Shown in pieces: positions 33,622 through 45,079 of a stretch of DNA of 64,000 nt. The stretch comes from Ceratodon purpureus (Eukaryota; Streptophyta; Bryopsida; Pseudoditrichales; Ditrichaceae): NCBI GenBank assembly GCA_014871385.1, contig CM026426.1, positions 68,936,674 to 69,000,673 on the forward strand. The letters run 5' to 3'. A model generated the notes under the pieces. The model did no database searches and was not told the origin of the DNA. It saw only the letters and a program-made list of their open reading frames with translations. How positions within the stretch are numbered: the stretch's first letter is position 1; each line of letters starts with the position of its first letter. Position numbers and translations under genes: made by a program.

Positions 33622-33660
33622 ATATCCGCACATATCCGCACAAATCCGCACATATCCGCG
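33622..33660 (+). repeat. 10-bp tandem repeat, four units
   Basis: ATATCCGCAC repeated with one substituted unit and a shortened last unit. It lies at the 3' end of the acidic gene remnant. Confidence 0.8.
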
Positions 33661-34949
33661 AGTATTACCGGGTTTGGAGGGCACAACCGGGTCTTATTTC
33701 GTCTCTAACGTTGCGAGAAACACTTGGAGCGGTGCTTTGGGGGTTTGCGCTTGCGGAGGAGTAGAATCGACTTCACGCGCCACGATGTAAGGTGATCCGT
33801 TTCATCCAATTCATCCTCCCCATTCTGCTCCATGTCTTCCCGATGTCTCATTCGTTTCCTCCCTCCAACCGACCATTCTCGTCGCAGAACACCACCTCTT
33901 GCGATGAGGTTTTCGCGAGGTTTCTTACGGTTCCTTTGAATTCTCTGGGTGCAGTGGTTGCTTTCGTGAGATTCAGAATCACGATCAGGAACCGGCCACT
34001 GAGTCTTGCTTTTCATTTTTATTATTTTGGTTTGTGGAATATTGACGGAGCCGCCTGTTTTCGTGGTCGTGAATTCTCGGGCTGTTGGGATTTTGGTATT
34101 GTTAGATTTTTTAGGTTGTTGGAGTAGTTGGAATTTCTCGTATTTTTGTTTGAATTTGTGTTTTTGCGTTTTTATGTATTGAATGATTGGGTAGGTTTTT
34201 GGTTTTATGAGAAGTGATTCAAACGCAGTGACAGCCTTCGTCTTGGATTAATTCGCTCGACTGTTGTTGCTCTTGGTTATTCAGAGGGACCTCTTTTCGG
34301 TTTCTGGAACGGAAGACGTAGTTGTGCTTGGTATGCTTTGTGTCACTGGATGTGTTTTCATGCGAAGCTTTAGTTTGTTGTAAACCTTTGCAGTGAAATA
34401 CTTCTTGACTTTAGTTGTCTAATCTTAAATGGAAGTATCTTGCCCTGTGATATGCCGCAGACGGAACACGTAAGACAAGCTTTCTCGAAATATCCAGATC
34501 TCTTTGGTACAGGTATTAACTAGAATGACCAGGCCCTATGATATTTAAAGTCTTCATGTGTGGTTGAAATAGCCCAGTGCATCTGTAGGCATTCTCAGGT
34601 ACAGGTGATGATTATATCAAATTGGTAGCCAGGCCGCTTGGACATAGTTTTGGTGCAATTGTTCCTAATATTTTTGAATCCTATATTAAATTGTGTTTAC
34701 ACTAATAATTATTATTTCATTTAGTTATCGATATCTGGTCGATTGTTCCTTGTTTATCATGTATTTGTTCAACAATACATTTCATTTGTGTCACTGATGA
34801 CTGCCATTGTGTTGCAGATTCTAAGTTTGAGCGTGGATGAGAAGTTACATAGCACGGCGGTTTTATTAAGTTGCCCTCGTCAACATTATACATCTAGGCT
34901 CTGTTCAACTCGAAACGCTGGCTTATTACTTCGTTGCAGCAGCATAAGG
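33661..34949 (+). promoter_or_regulatory. Upstream region and 5' leader of SYP81
   Basis: A CT-rich stretch at about 33800-33910 and T-rich, GT-containing DNA after it look like a plant 5' leader with a leader intron. TCGTTGCAG at 34931-34939 is a good acceptor 10 bases before the start codon. The transcription start is not identifiable. The open frames here on both strands are not convincing genes. Confidence 0.35.
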
Positions 34950-37374
34950 ATGGCGAGCAGCGTCCGGGACTTGACTCAGAAGTACCGGGAGGCTGTGCGC
35001 GCTGCTGCCGTTGCGAATGGTTACGATGAGGTAATCCTTGAGGTCTGATATGTTAGGAGGTTTTAGTTTTGGATCGTGTGTTTGGAGGTTTGGTGTTGTC
35101 TGATGTCGTCTGACCTAAACTCTTGAGGCGTGGTTTCTTGAGGCTTGATTTGGTATTAGATTGTTTGCGCTTATTGTGCGGGAGTTGTTGTGACCTTGGC
35201 TTTAATAGGTTAGGGTATTGTATGAGGCGTGGTTTTTGGAGAGATTTTTCTCTGTTGTTCATGCAGTGAGTTTTTGTCGTTATGAGGAATTGTGATGTTC
35301 GTCCTCTGTGTTTGATATATTCGTGTTTGATGTCGCATGTGAATTTTGATATTTTTTGATTTGCTTGTGTGCAGGCGAGGTTGGCTAAAGTTATGGCAAC
35401 GCTTATGCTGTATACGACCTCTCCCCGCACGACGTTTTATCTGACGGCTGAAAAAATTGTGAGGCGTTTGGATGTTTCATCAGTCTGGATTTGGCCTCCT
35501 GTTTGTTTGTGAAGTCTGTTTATTAGAGATCATAATTGGAGAGTAAAGTGGTCATGTTTGTGAGATGAGCAGCTATCGAGTTTATCACTCTGTAATATGT
35601 TGCTAATGCCACTGGGATGCTGGATGTTTGGTAGGCAGCGAGCATTCGAGACTTGCAATCATTTATCGCTAGCCATGAGAGGAATTACGCGGAGAAACAT
35701 CGGAGCACAGAGCAAGACCGTGATAGCATTGAAAATGAGGTCGGGAAATTTTTAAGATAGTGGTTTTGTGGTAATTTTGGTTGCAATTTCTTGCAAAGTA
35801 ATCCTCAGAAAAGGCTCTGTTGTGATGCGCGTTCGTGCCTTGCTTCTGATGCCATATCTCTACCCTGATTGGTTGATTGACGGATTGATTGTTTGGTTGA
35901 TTGATAGTTGCCGAATGTTGACCCCTGCTTTGCAGGTAGCGTTGTTCATGAAAGCTTGCCGAGATAGCATTGACGCCCTGACGAGAAGCATAGGAGCCGA
36001 AGAGAAGAAGGAATTTGGGAAAAAATGGCTGCAGTCTTTGGGAAGAGGATCTTCAAATGCAGATCTCATTGCACATCAGCACGGTATGGTAGGTATAAAT
36101 TGACCATGTTGAAACTCGCATGAGGAAGGAATTCGGTGATCTTGTGACGGCAAAACCTGCTCACTGGTACATATCTTCCGAATTGTTGGTGTAGTGCTTC
36201 AATGTACTCCTTTGAACATATTTACAGTTCAGTTAGGGAGCTGGAAAGTTGAATTGAATTTGTGATTCCCAAGGCGATTAATAGACTCTGTTTAATTTTT
36301 GGATTACAGGTGTTAATCTTGAGTAAACGCCTCCAGACTATTGCTGAAGGTTTTGATGAACTCAGGAAAGCAAGATACGAAGAAGCAAATGCGAAGAAAT
36401 TGCAGAAGCGTCGAATGGACCTCCACCTTCTGCCCCCTCATGAAACTGTTCAGGTCTCGGCAACTGATAATGATGGTTATTCGAGGGATTGGCTCAAAGA
36501 AGAAAAACCACAGTTGCTGGAGAGTAGGCAACTGCTAATGGATCAAGAAACTGAGGCTTTACAGGTACACAAAGTTCTTTTACCTTAAACCCTGTACCAA
36601 ATTATTCCGGTCCTCGGACTATTTAGTTGCTCCTGACCCAGAAGTAAGTTGTGTATTTGTATATTTATGAGTATGGATATAGTTCATGGCTGGATTTGTA
36701 TTTCTTAAGCCATTTTTACAAGTTTACTGTGAGATGGGCTCTTTTAACATCCAGTTAAATTTCGCGTTTTTAGTAATAATCTTGGCTCTAATTGAACAGC
36801 GAGAGCTCGAGGAAACTATGGCGATGGCTGAAGATACGGAGAGGAAGATGATAGAGGTTTCGCAATTGAACAGTATCTTCGCCAATTACGTCCTTGTTCA
36901 AGCAAAGCAAATAGAACAAATTTACTTGCAGGTACGTCCTTGGACAAGATCTGTTTTTGTGGAAGATCATGCTTGCAGTTGATTCCCTCCCGCAATTATC
37001 ATCATGCCATCTTATACAGGAAGAGTCTTCACCGTATGGTCCCATCTTTCCCTAGATACTCTGATAATTTAGATATGTGCTTATCTGTGGATTTGTTGCC
37101 TTTGTCAAGGATTACCTGGTAGTGCCTTTGGGAGATGTGAAGAGGTTCAGGATTGATCCAACTTTATACAAGACGCGGCGGGGACACCAGTTGCCGTGCG
37201 TTGCTAACATTCGATATGCGTGTGCAGGCAATGAAGGCCACAGAATTCATGGAGAAAGGCAATAAAGAGCTGGCCAAAACGCAACAACGGAACAGTAGTA
37301 GCCGGCTTTACATTATTCTCATATTTTGTGTACTCACAACGACTCTGCTCTTCTTGGACTGGTACAACGGATAG
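34950..37374 (+). CDS. SYP81: Syntaxin-81 (SYP81/syntaxin-18/Ufe1 type Qa-SNARE)
   Basis: Seven exons, all GT-AG and phase 0: 34950-35030, 35375-35458, 35635-35739, 35936-36088, 36310-36564, 36800-36931, 37228-37374. They give 318 residues, close to the ~310 of Arabidopsis SYP81. It aligns with that protein along its length: IRDLQ..I..H..NY, TEQ..DSIE.EVA.F.KAC, IAHQHG-VLILSKRL, LL-MDQETEALQ, the SNARE helix with EVSQLNSIFANYVLVQAKQIEQIY, then KGNKELAKTQQRNSSSR, a 17-residue hydrophobic tail anchor and DWYNG. This family is the Qa-SNARE of the endoplasmic reticulum that receives retrograde vesicles from the Golgi. The stop is TAG. ATG 34950 is the first in-frame Met after the leader-intron acceptor and gives the family's N-terminus. 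No breaks are seen, so this is a functional host gene. Confidence 0.95.
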
Positions 37375-38110
37375 TGTTCTAGTCGATATGATTTGAAGGC
37401 AGCCTTCTAGGGCTTAACTATGTAAATAAAGTTCATGCCAAATATAGGTTTGTCAAGTCATTGCTTGATATCCCCCCTACCAGCTGCCAGAAATTTTCCT
37501 ATTGTTCAGAATCTTGTTATGAAGCCCGAGTTCGGAGCATCATCCTCACTCGTTGACCGTATCTTGTCACTCTTTCTACTGATGTGCACTCTGTAAGCTA
37601 TTCATTTCATAGGAAACTCTTCATACAGCTGCTAATCTAGCGATATCCTCTGCCCAGCTGATAGAAAAAGACTTACACGAGGAACTAAGGTACAGGGTAT
37701 CATTCGGAAGGGTGCAGACAGTGAAGACAGCGGCCTTGTGGAGCACCAATGGTGACATAAAAATTCCATGTTATAAGCTGATTCATGTAGCTCAATCCAC
37801 AATGTACAATCACAAAAAGGAAGCTGGAATTCATCAGGGTAGTCACTGACTTTTTAAAGCAACATGTAATGTTGGTTCAACTAGTCTTGGAGTAGGACGC
37901 TTGGCATCTAGACATTTTGATAAGAAAAGACGCGAGGCTCACCTCACAATATTCAATCTGATGAGACAATCCTAAAGCGTGCCATACGGAAGGAAGAGAG
38001 AAATCCCAAGTGTTGCCATCCCGCACAATCTGAAGTACTTTCTTGCAAATCGGCCTCTTCTCGACGGGCTTCTGATTTTGGGTTCGCGCTGGGATTCTGT
38101 TGTTGTGGCG
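37375..38110 (+). other. Intergenic region, SYP81 3' end and DUF1499 promoter
   Basis: GTAAATAAAG at about 37423 is a plausible poly(A) signal for SYP81. The stretch 37900-38110 before the next ATG is probably the promoter and leader of the downstream gene, which is in the same orientation. Nothing else recognised. Confidence 0.4.
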
Positions 38111-39604
38111 ATGGTGATGGGGAGCAACTCTGTGGTCTCAGCAACTCCTAGTTTTCGCTCCAGTGCCGTCGTCTCCACCAGCGCGAGTTCAAGCTCAGAT
38201 GGGTGCACGTCGGGGAGCTCCAGCGCTGGGAGGGTGGATGTTGGGAGGCGGGGTTTTCTGGGAGGTTTGATTGCTGTAGGAGTTGGTGGGATCAATGGGG
38301 GAGGTGCAGTTGGGGAGGAGATGGCTGCTCTGGAAGTCGGATTGCAAGAGGGGCGCCTGCGGGGATGTGATGGACGACCGCCGTGTGTGTCGACGTCAGC
38401 GTTTCAGAGCCCCAGTCGCTTCATGCCGCCATGGACTGTGAGTGCATGATCGCCACCCTCGCATTGCTTGACTCTGGTTTTAGTGTGTGGAATTGAAGTG
38501 AGACACTAGGCCTCGCCGAATTTTCTGAAGTCGGAAACGCAACCAGACATTGACGGCAAATTTTGAAAATCTCTGGGTGGGCGACTCTGTTTGCTGCTTT
38601 CTGGGGTTTTGTGGAGACGGGCAAATTTCGATAAAAGACGTTCTATTGTTTTACGGCGTCTCGTGGTTGCGCGTATGTAGTATCTCGGAACTCAAGAGCA
38701 TGCCTATGTCGCCCTCAAGAGCGCTCTGGCCCGAATGGTGAGGTATTTTCGTTATCCTCTCACCTAATCTTGCTTTCGATGTTTTCATCCTCTGAATGGT
38801 CCTGCATGTCTGCAATCGAAGCATAGTCATGTGTTTCCCAGTCCATGACGGTCTTTGTTCTAGTGGCGGATGAGCTTTGGGTTGAGTCTCTGTTGAGCTT
38901 GACTGTGTCGCGCCTCCTTTAACCAAATGCGCAGGGAGCGCAAGTGGTGAAGGAGGATGGGCGCCGATACGTGTATGCTGTGCTGCAGTCCGCGACTCAA
39001 TCTAAAGAAGATATCGATGACCTTGAGTTCCTCTTTAAGGTGTGTTCTTTAGTTGGATCAACTTCAACTCAGAGAAGTCATAGTCTACCTCTGGAACCTA
39101 TTCAATATGGGATAATCCTTACACATGAATTGTAGAGCCGTTTAGCATGTACTTTTATGAATTTAATTTGATTTTCTAATTACACACGCCTCACATGCAT
39201 GATTCTGGAACTAAGAAGGGTTACCAAACCTGTGATGGGTGGTTTATTGAGAATGGTGTATGCAACTGTATGCTGCAGGGGAAGGTGGTTTGTTACAGGT
39301 CGGTGTCGCGAGTGTTCATTCCCGACCCCCCGTTCTGTTGGTGGGCAGGCTGCATTAACGGTAGATTTCTAAATGCAATCCTTTTGTTTTTTAAATGCAA
39401 ATCCTTTGTTACTGTGTATATTTCGGGGACATATTCTGGATTATAAAATATAGAGCTTGAGTTACCTTTGGTTGATGGCTGTGAGTTGGGGCGAATGCAG
39501 GGCCAAGGAACAGAGGGCGATTGGAGAAGCTGAGAGACGACCTCGGCTGGATGCCTCTTGAAACCGATGAGGACAAACATTGGGTGCCGCTACTCTTGCA
39601 CTAA
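38111..39604 (+). CDS. DUF1499 domain protein, predicted thylakoid-lumen/chloroplast
   Basis: Five exons (38111-38437, 38681-38737, 38935-39039, 39279-39360, 39501-39604) close in phase to give 224 residues. The Ser/Thr/Val-rich N-terminus resembles a chloroplast transit peptide. It is followed by RRGFLGGLIAVGVGG, a twin-arginine signal with hydrophobic core, suggesting Tat import into the thylakoid lumen. The DUF1499 features come next: CDGRPPCVSTS with paired cysteines, a YLGTQEHAYVALKSALARM helix, DIDDLEFLF, VVCYRSVSR, and the plant-type PDPPFCWWAGCINGPRNRGR with two further cysteines and ending in an LRDDLGW block. The biochemical role of DUF1499 is not established. It lies 0.7 kb downstream of SYP81 in the same direction. 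I chose ATG 38111 because the transit-like sequence starts there; an in-frame GTG farther upstream is not a plausible plant start. Confidence 0.85.
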
Positions 39605-41165
39605 TTGAACAGTCTTAAGTGTGTAGGGACGAATTTGTATGTATGAATATTGTAATCAGCCTGAAAGCATTTTACTTGGGAGTTTTGCCCTTGACACGTC
39701 GTACAGATGATTACCATGTGGGAAATAGTCTTTTGGTTTATTGAAATCAGGATATCCTGATCGGGGTCTGAGTCCGGCAATGAACACAAGCCTAGCTCTT
39801 CCAGTCGAAAATTCGGTCCCGGCGTAAGCATGAAGTTGTGAATGCTTACGAGCTCCACAGGAACGAGGAAATCACATACAGGGAGCATTGTATGACTTGC
39901 CTCAGGATAAGTATGTGCTGGAACTTGCAATATGTGTAAGTCTTTTTGTTTTAGAATTGGTTAGTTAGAGCAGATACGTTGCTATGGGCATTTGACGATA
40001 ACTTGTATTGTATGCCACCGAGTCTGTATAAAGATGTGTGTAGAAAAGATCTAAAGTGAATGTCACCTGGAAGCGATGCTTTTGGAGGTGGTCCTATGGT
40101 GTGGCAGTTTATTCGCTTGGAGTTGTTTGCACATGTTTCTTTTCTGAAATGTAAATATTTTAATGTTTTGATTTATCTTAGAATGAAACTTCTGTACCAT
40201 GGGAAGAAATGTTTTTACAATCTCAAATCTGATGATATTTGTTACTTGTCTAAAAACATCTCAAAGGTCGAAGAAGGGCAGCTCATATTCCTCAACGAAT
40301 AGAAATCTCTAATTTTGGAAACCATGACTTTTTCCCTTTTGTCCTATGTAAAAAAAAAAAAAATTAAAAAAATCATGATTGGAATTGAGATCATAACAAT
40401 TGAATACAATTAATTTGATTTACACAATGTTCTTCACCATTTAATCAATGTTCACGGTATTTAGTTTTTATTTAGAAGCTCTACACAAATATTTCAAATT
40501 CAACACCTTTGATAATGATTTGTGTTGTATTCCCATTTTTTAAGAAATCCTTTAAAATATACTGGATTTTTGAAAAGAAAGGGTTAGATAAGATATTCAA
40601 TTTTATCTTAGAAAAGATTTCACTAATCTGATGCATCAACTATTTGAAAGTTCTACATCTATGCAACCTTTGGAATTTTAGTATAATTTGTCTTTTTTGA
40701 ATTCAAAATTGAAATTAAAATAGATAAATTTCTAGCTTAAAATATATATATATATAAAATAATATAAACAACTCTTATTGAAGGATGCCTATATTATCAT
40801 AGAATTGTTTCACATTGATTAAGCCAAACCATTTTAATACTTCATTGATTCTTCTTCATGTTCTAGAAGTTTATGAATTCCAGACTTGATTAATGTACCA
40901 ACTCCTCCTACTTTTGAACATATAATTTTCCCTAAATTGTATATTGATAAGTGCGTTTTACTTATAATATTTATTAATTTATTGTGTGAGTCTATTCTTG
41001 TCATGAAAATTTGCAATACAAAGGTGTTGACATAAGTCACCTAGTCACTTTTAGTTTTAAAAATTTAATCCAAACTTTGTGTAATTTCAAAAATACATAC
41101 CTTCCAAAATCTATTTTTCTAGTATGCATATCACAGTTCAAAAACATACAATATAGTATTCCAAT
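39605..41165. other. AT-rich spacer after DUF1499 gene
   Basis: The first few hundred bases are likely 3' untranslated sequence. From 40300 it is A/T-rich with an (AT)n patch at about 40744-40757. No gene seen. Confidence 0.5.
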
Positions 41166-41169
41166 TTTT

Positions 41170-41216
41170 TATTTTTTTATTTTTTTATTTTTTTATTTTT
41201 TTATTTTATTTTTTTG
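41170..41216 (+). repeat. (ATTTTTT)n simple repeat, LINE tail
   Basis: Six units of ATTTTTT with one shortened; it is the reverse complement of the LINE's A-rich tail. Confidence 0.8.
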
Positions 41217-41700
41217 AAGCAAATGAACTGATTTCATTGCAAGAAAGGGGGAACAACCAATCCTCAGCTGACCGAGGTCCAGTGTGGCAAACGACTAGAC
41301 TTCTAGACAGGAGACTAACCGGGACCAAGCGTGAACTCAGAACCAACTGAGCATAACACCTGTTGAGGGAATTAAGTTCCACTTCACTGTTAAGTTTGCT
41401 CTAGTTCCTAACAAGTTTCTAACTAACCAGGTAGCATCAAAGGTTACTAAGTTATCTTGAATTTGACTCTCCATGGCACATTTTTAACAAAGGCAAGTAT
41501 TTTCTTCCAGTCAATCCTACCGTAATCCAACAGGGATTTCCAAATCATCTGTCTAATTTTCTGAGCACTCCTAGCTCTTCCTTCAAACACCAAACCATTC
41601 TTGCTCAACCAAATGATCCACAACCCTCTGACACTAGAAGAGAACCCGTCGCTTTGGAGCCCAGGAAGGACGGAGCTTGACGCATTTGATCGAAAACAAT
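41170..41700 (-). mobile_element. LINE 3'-end fragment
   Basis: On the minus strand the frame at 41700-41410 reads GFSSSVRGLWIIWLSKNGLV, then FEGRARSAQKIRQMIWKSLL and ends in a stop. This is the style of the zinc-binding C-terminal region (zf-RVT) of plant LINE reverse transcriptases. It is followed at 41216-41170 by an A-rich tail of repeated AAAAAAT units, the expected 3' terminus. The 5' part is missing. Upstream homology fades near 41720. I could not fix a target duplication. Confidence 0.6.
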
Positions 41701-41719
41701 CTTATTTTGGAGTTCACGG

Positions 41720-44700
41720 TATCCGATGATAAGGGAAAACGTACTCAGATTTAGAAGCCTATCAGAGGGCTTCATTTGCCTGTGAACAGTAAACATGGCA
41801 GTGGCGGGGCCGCGCCCTCTTGTCAGTAAGCTGTAGTAATAGTTTTATCTTGTTTTCGTGGATAATACCTAGGATGGGTTTCGTAGGGACAAGAAGGGGA
41901 GGAATTCCAGGTGACAGTATGTGTCGAATTTGAGCACGACATGTCATTTCATGAATACAGAATCCCTTTCCCTTGTAAGACACTTGCATAGCACTACGAA
42001 AACCCGAAAGACTAAAGCAATAGAAGTACTCATGTGTAAGGCAAATGTGGAGAGAAAGCATATCCCTACGAAAGTCTGTTAAAAAAGAAATAGAGATACA
42101 GGAATGTCTAGCAGACAAAGTAAAACAACGACGTCATTCCCAACTGCACTCTGTCTTTGTACTGCAACACTCTGTGCCTGCTTTACCCAATTACAACCGT
42201 GGGGACCTATTTTAAAGTCCACTTCCGCTTCCCAAGAGACGAATCTGTCTTCGAAGTCACGTTTCAGTAACCACACCGGATGATGCACCATGTAACAACA
42301 AGGAACTCGGAGGACTTCAGGGGCGGGTGTTTCCTCACGCAGCCATATCTGTAAAAATTCCAATGCACAGAAGGCGAGAGTGAGGAATGGCAAAGCTCGG
42401 AATGTCGGAGCTACGAAACTGTGGACGTGTACAGATGGAACACTACTTTTTCTCTCCGTACATGCTGACAACGCGGGCGACGTACTATTACTGGTGGACA
42501 ACGAAAACAGTGGAGACAGTTCAATGCATTCTAAAACATGGAATGCACCAGGACAGAGGGATAGAATTATGTGGTACTTCACATTGTCCTCCCTCTGAAT
42601 AGGGACGCATGTACTCAGTTTCCAATCTCATCATAATACGACATTATGAGAGCAAAACAGAAGCACGTCATGTGCGATGGTAAAGACAGTCAAGATGAAC
42701 TTACCTTTAACAAGAACACGAAGAAAACGGGGCACACACACCTCCCCTCCGTTTGCGTAAGAAAGCTACGGATTAGTTAGGAAATTAGGTTATTTACTAC
42801 GAAGTTCCCACAGTGCACAGTGCTTACTCGAATCACAGATACTCCAGAGGAGTTCAAAGAAGACTCTCACATCCTCCATACTCCACTATTCAGAGAGAAC
42901 TTCCAACGCGGGTTAGGAAACCTACATACATATTGCAGTAAGCCTTATCAACAAACTTCAAAACAACCCTACTGCTCTTGCCAATAGAATGAAACCGGAT
43001 ATATCGACATATCATTCTGTACTATCGGAGCAAAAACAGTCATCATAGATGACATGAACTACAGTGGAATGAGGGACATATACGAATGAACAAAACAATA
43101 ATTGAAACCCTAATGCCCAACTACTCGGGTGCCTCCCGAAGAGTGACTCCCAATAACAACAACACCGGCAAATGCAGAAGTAAATGAAGAATAAGGAATG
43201 CAGCAGAGAAGAGCAGTCAATGCGAGCAATGCGGTCACATAAACAAATCAACCGAAGTCCCCCACAACAAATCAGATTCGGAGAAGGCACCCGCTTACCT
43301 CACAAAGTCCACGACGAAGCACAAGGGAGGTTCAGGAAACAAGTGCGGGTAACTCAAGGGGAGCACCTCAATTTATAATGGAAGACGGGAGTCCTTGATG
43401 AAGGTTTAGGCTGTTCGCAGTCAAGAAGAATAGCCCACATCCGAGAGCTATGGCAATCAAAGAGGAAGGTTTTCATATGACTGTCGAATAGAAGTCATCA
43501 TTGCACCATTGAGGAGAAGATGGAGTGACTGACATTGCCTAGGTATGGTAGACTGTGGGGCATTTCCATCTCAGGCACCACCATGAATGTCCACCCCATG
43601 ATTGATTTCCATTGAATGACGTTTGAGTGATTCGTTTCCACAATGTTTGATCACTGGCTTGATGAAAACGAAATTCTGCTTTTCCATTCCATCATGCCCG
43701 ATGTGTATGGGATGTCCTTGTGATATGACGCTCTCCCCATGTCGGGTGCCCTACTCTCTTATCAGCCCTGTCAGAACAGAACAGAACGTAGCAGATGATC
43801 ATGATTAGCAGACGTCGATGTCAATTCGATGCAGGCTGATTTGTTGAGGATTCCTTATTTCTTGCATCCATCATTCTAGTCAGGACGTCAGGAACTCCTC
43901 CTACCCTAGACATTCTGAGTATGATGTTTAGAGGAATTCCTAATCATTAATTCAAGCCTTACGTGTCTTAGTGATTTCAGCATTACTTTACTTTGATGAA
44001 GAGGATAGGGACTCACGAAAAGGGACAACACAGCATACATTGTAAAGATTGTAGATTTTCAGGTATGGCATGGAATTGTACACTGAGTGGAGATAGTAAT
44101 ACCAGAAGTCATTATCTTCAGTGAGAATGGAACGCACTACTCAGGTATTAAACGTACTTAACGTTATGAAGATGTACTCATCTCCTTCTCACCTCTCACT
44201 ATTACGCCACATTCGTACGCATGAAACCAATTCCTGTGTCAAGTCTGCGAATAGAATCCACAGCATGAAGTAAACATTCTTGACCTCATCAAATGAGAAT
44301 GAAATCGGGAATCGAATGGCAGCCATTACAAAGATTCGTATAGCAATGTCCTCATTCACCTTTTGCAGATAAGTTCAGTGATACTCTGAGTAAGTGAATG
44401 GAATTACTGGAATTTATACGATTATCCTTTCTTGGTGATATATCACTTCCAACATTGAGTGATGATAATACCTCTGAGATTCGGTGACTGGGAAACATTT
44501 TATGCCTTCCTCCATGGAAACCGTATTCATCCGCTTCTTCATATGACTCCCACCTCCTAAACTGCCTTACCAAAAGCAGAGGTCAATAAAAAAAAACGCT
44601 CGGTACTTCTGCCTCCGTGCTATTTTCAAGGGTCCTGCCAAAATCATAGTATAAACTGTGACGGTATGTCTCCCTTATTACAGAAAATGTCTTCCCTTCA

Positions 44701-45079
44701 CATACATCTACATCTTCGTCATAAGATTCGTAGGTATTACTTTACATCTTACAACAACCCTGCATGGTATTCTTGAATACAGTAATGGGGGGTGGGGATG
44801 TTACTCACGTAATGCATAGGTACGTCACAAACATGCTATCCCGTCGTATCATTCGTTAATGCATCCCAGCATGAGAACACAATGACCGATAGATATAACT
44901 ACGTCACGATTAACACCAAAACAAAACAGGGGAATCCCATGTTGGTAGTTGCCGAACGTGCTGAAATGAAGCAGAGCGTTACCGGGGTACCTTTCACATG
45001 CTGGATTATGGAAACGGATTTACCTTGAAACTGTTTGAAATCACCACTGAATGAGGGTACTGGGAATACTCTCCTAACT
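41720..45079. other. Probable 3' part of CACTA element, no clear gene
   Basis: Moderate GC, with many short open frames on both strands and none with family character. A CACTACGAAAA phrase at 41992 would suit a CACTA terminus, but I found no matching inverted end on the far side. A 167-codon minus-strand frame at 42582-42079 is open but not recognisable. A short reduplicated AACAGAACAGAAC occurs near 43778. Confidence 0.3.

Noticed and set aside
32772-33684. Long minus-strand frames (up to 272 codons), Ser/Pro/Leu-rich
   Set aside because: Antisense of the acidic, purine-rich gene remnant; purine bias removes stops on the opposite strand.
33705-34016. 103-codon minus-strand frame upstream of SYP81
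   Set aside because: Lies in the CT-rich presumed leader of SYP81; strand bias explains it.
41992-42005. CACTACGAAAA as the left end of the CACTA element
   Set aside because: No inverted partner was found at 51-57 kb and no 3-bp duplication can be shown; kept only as a possibility.
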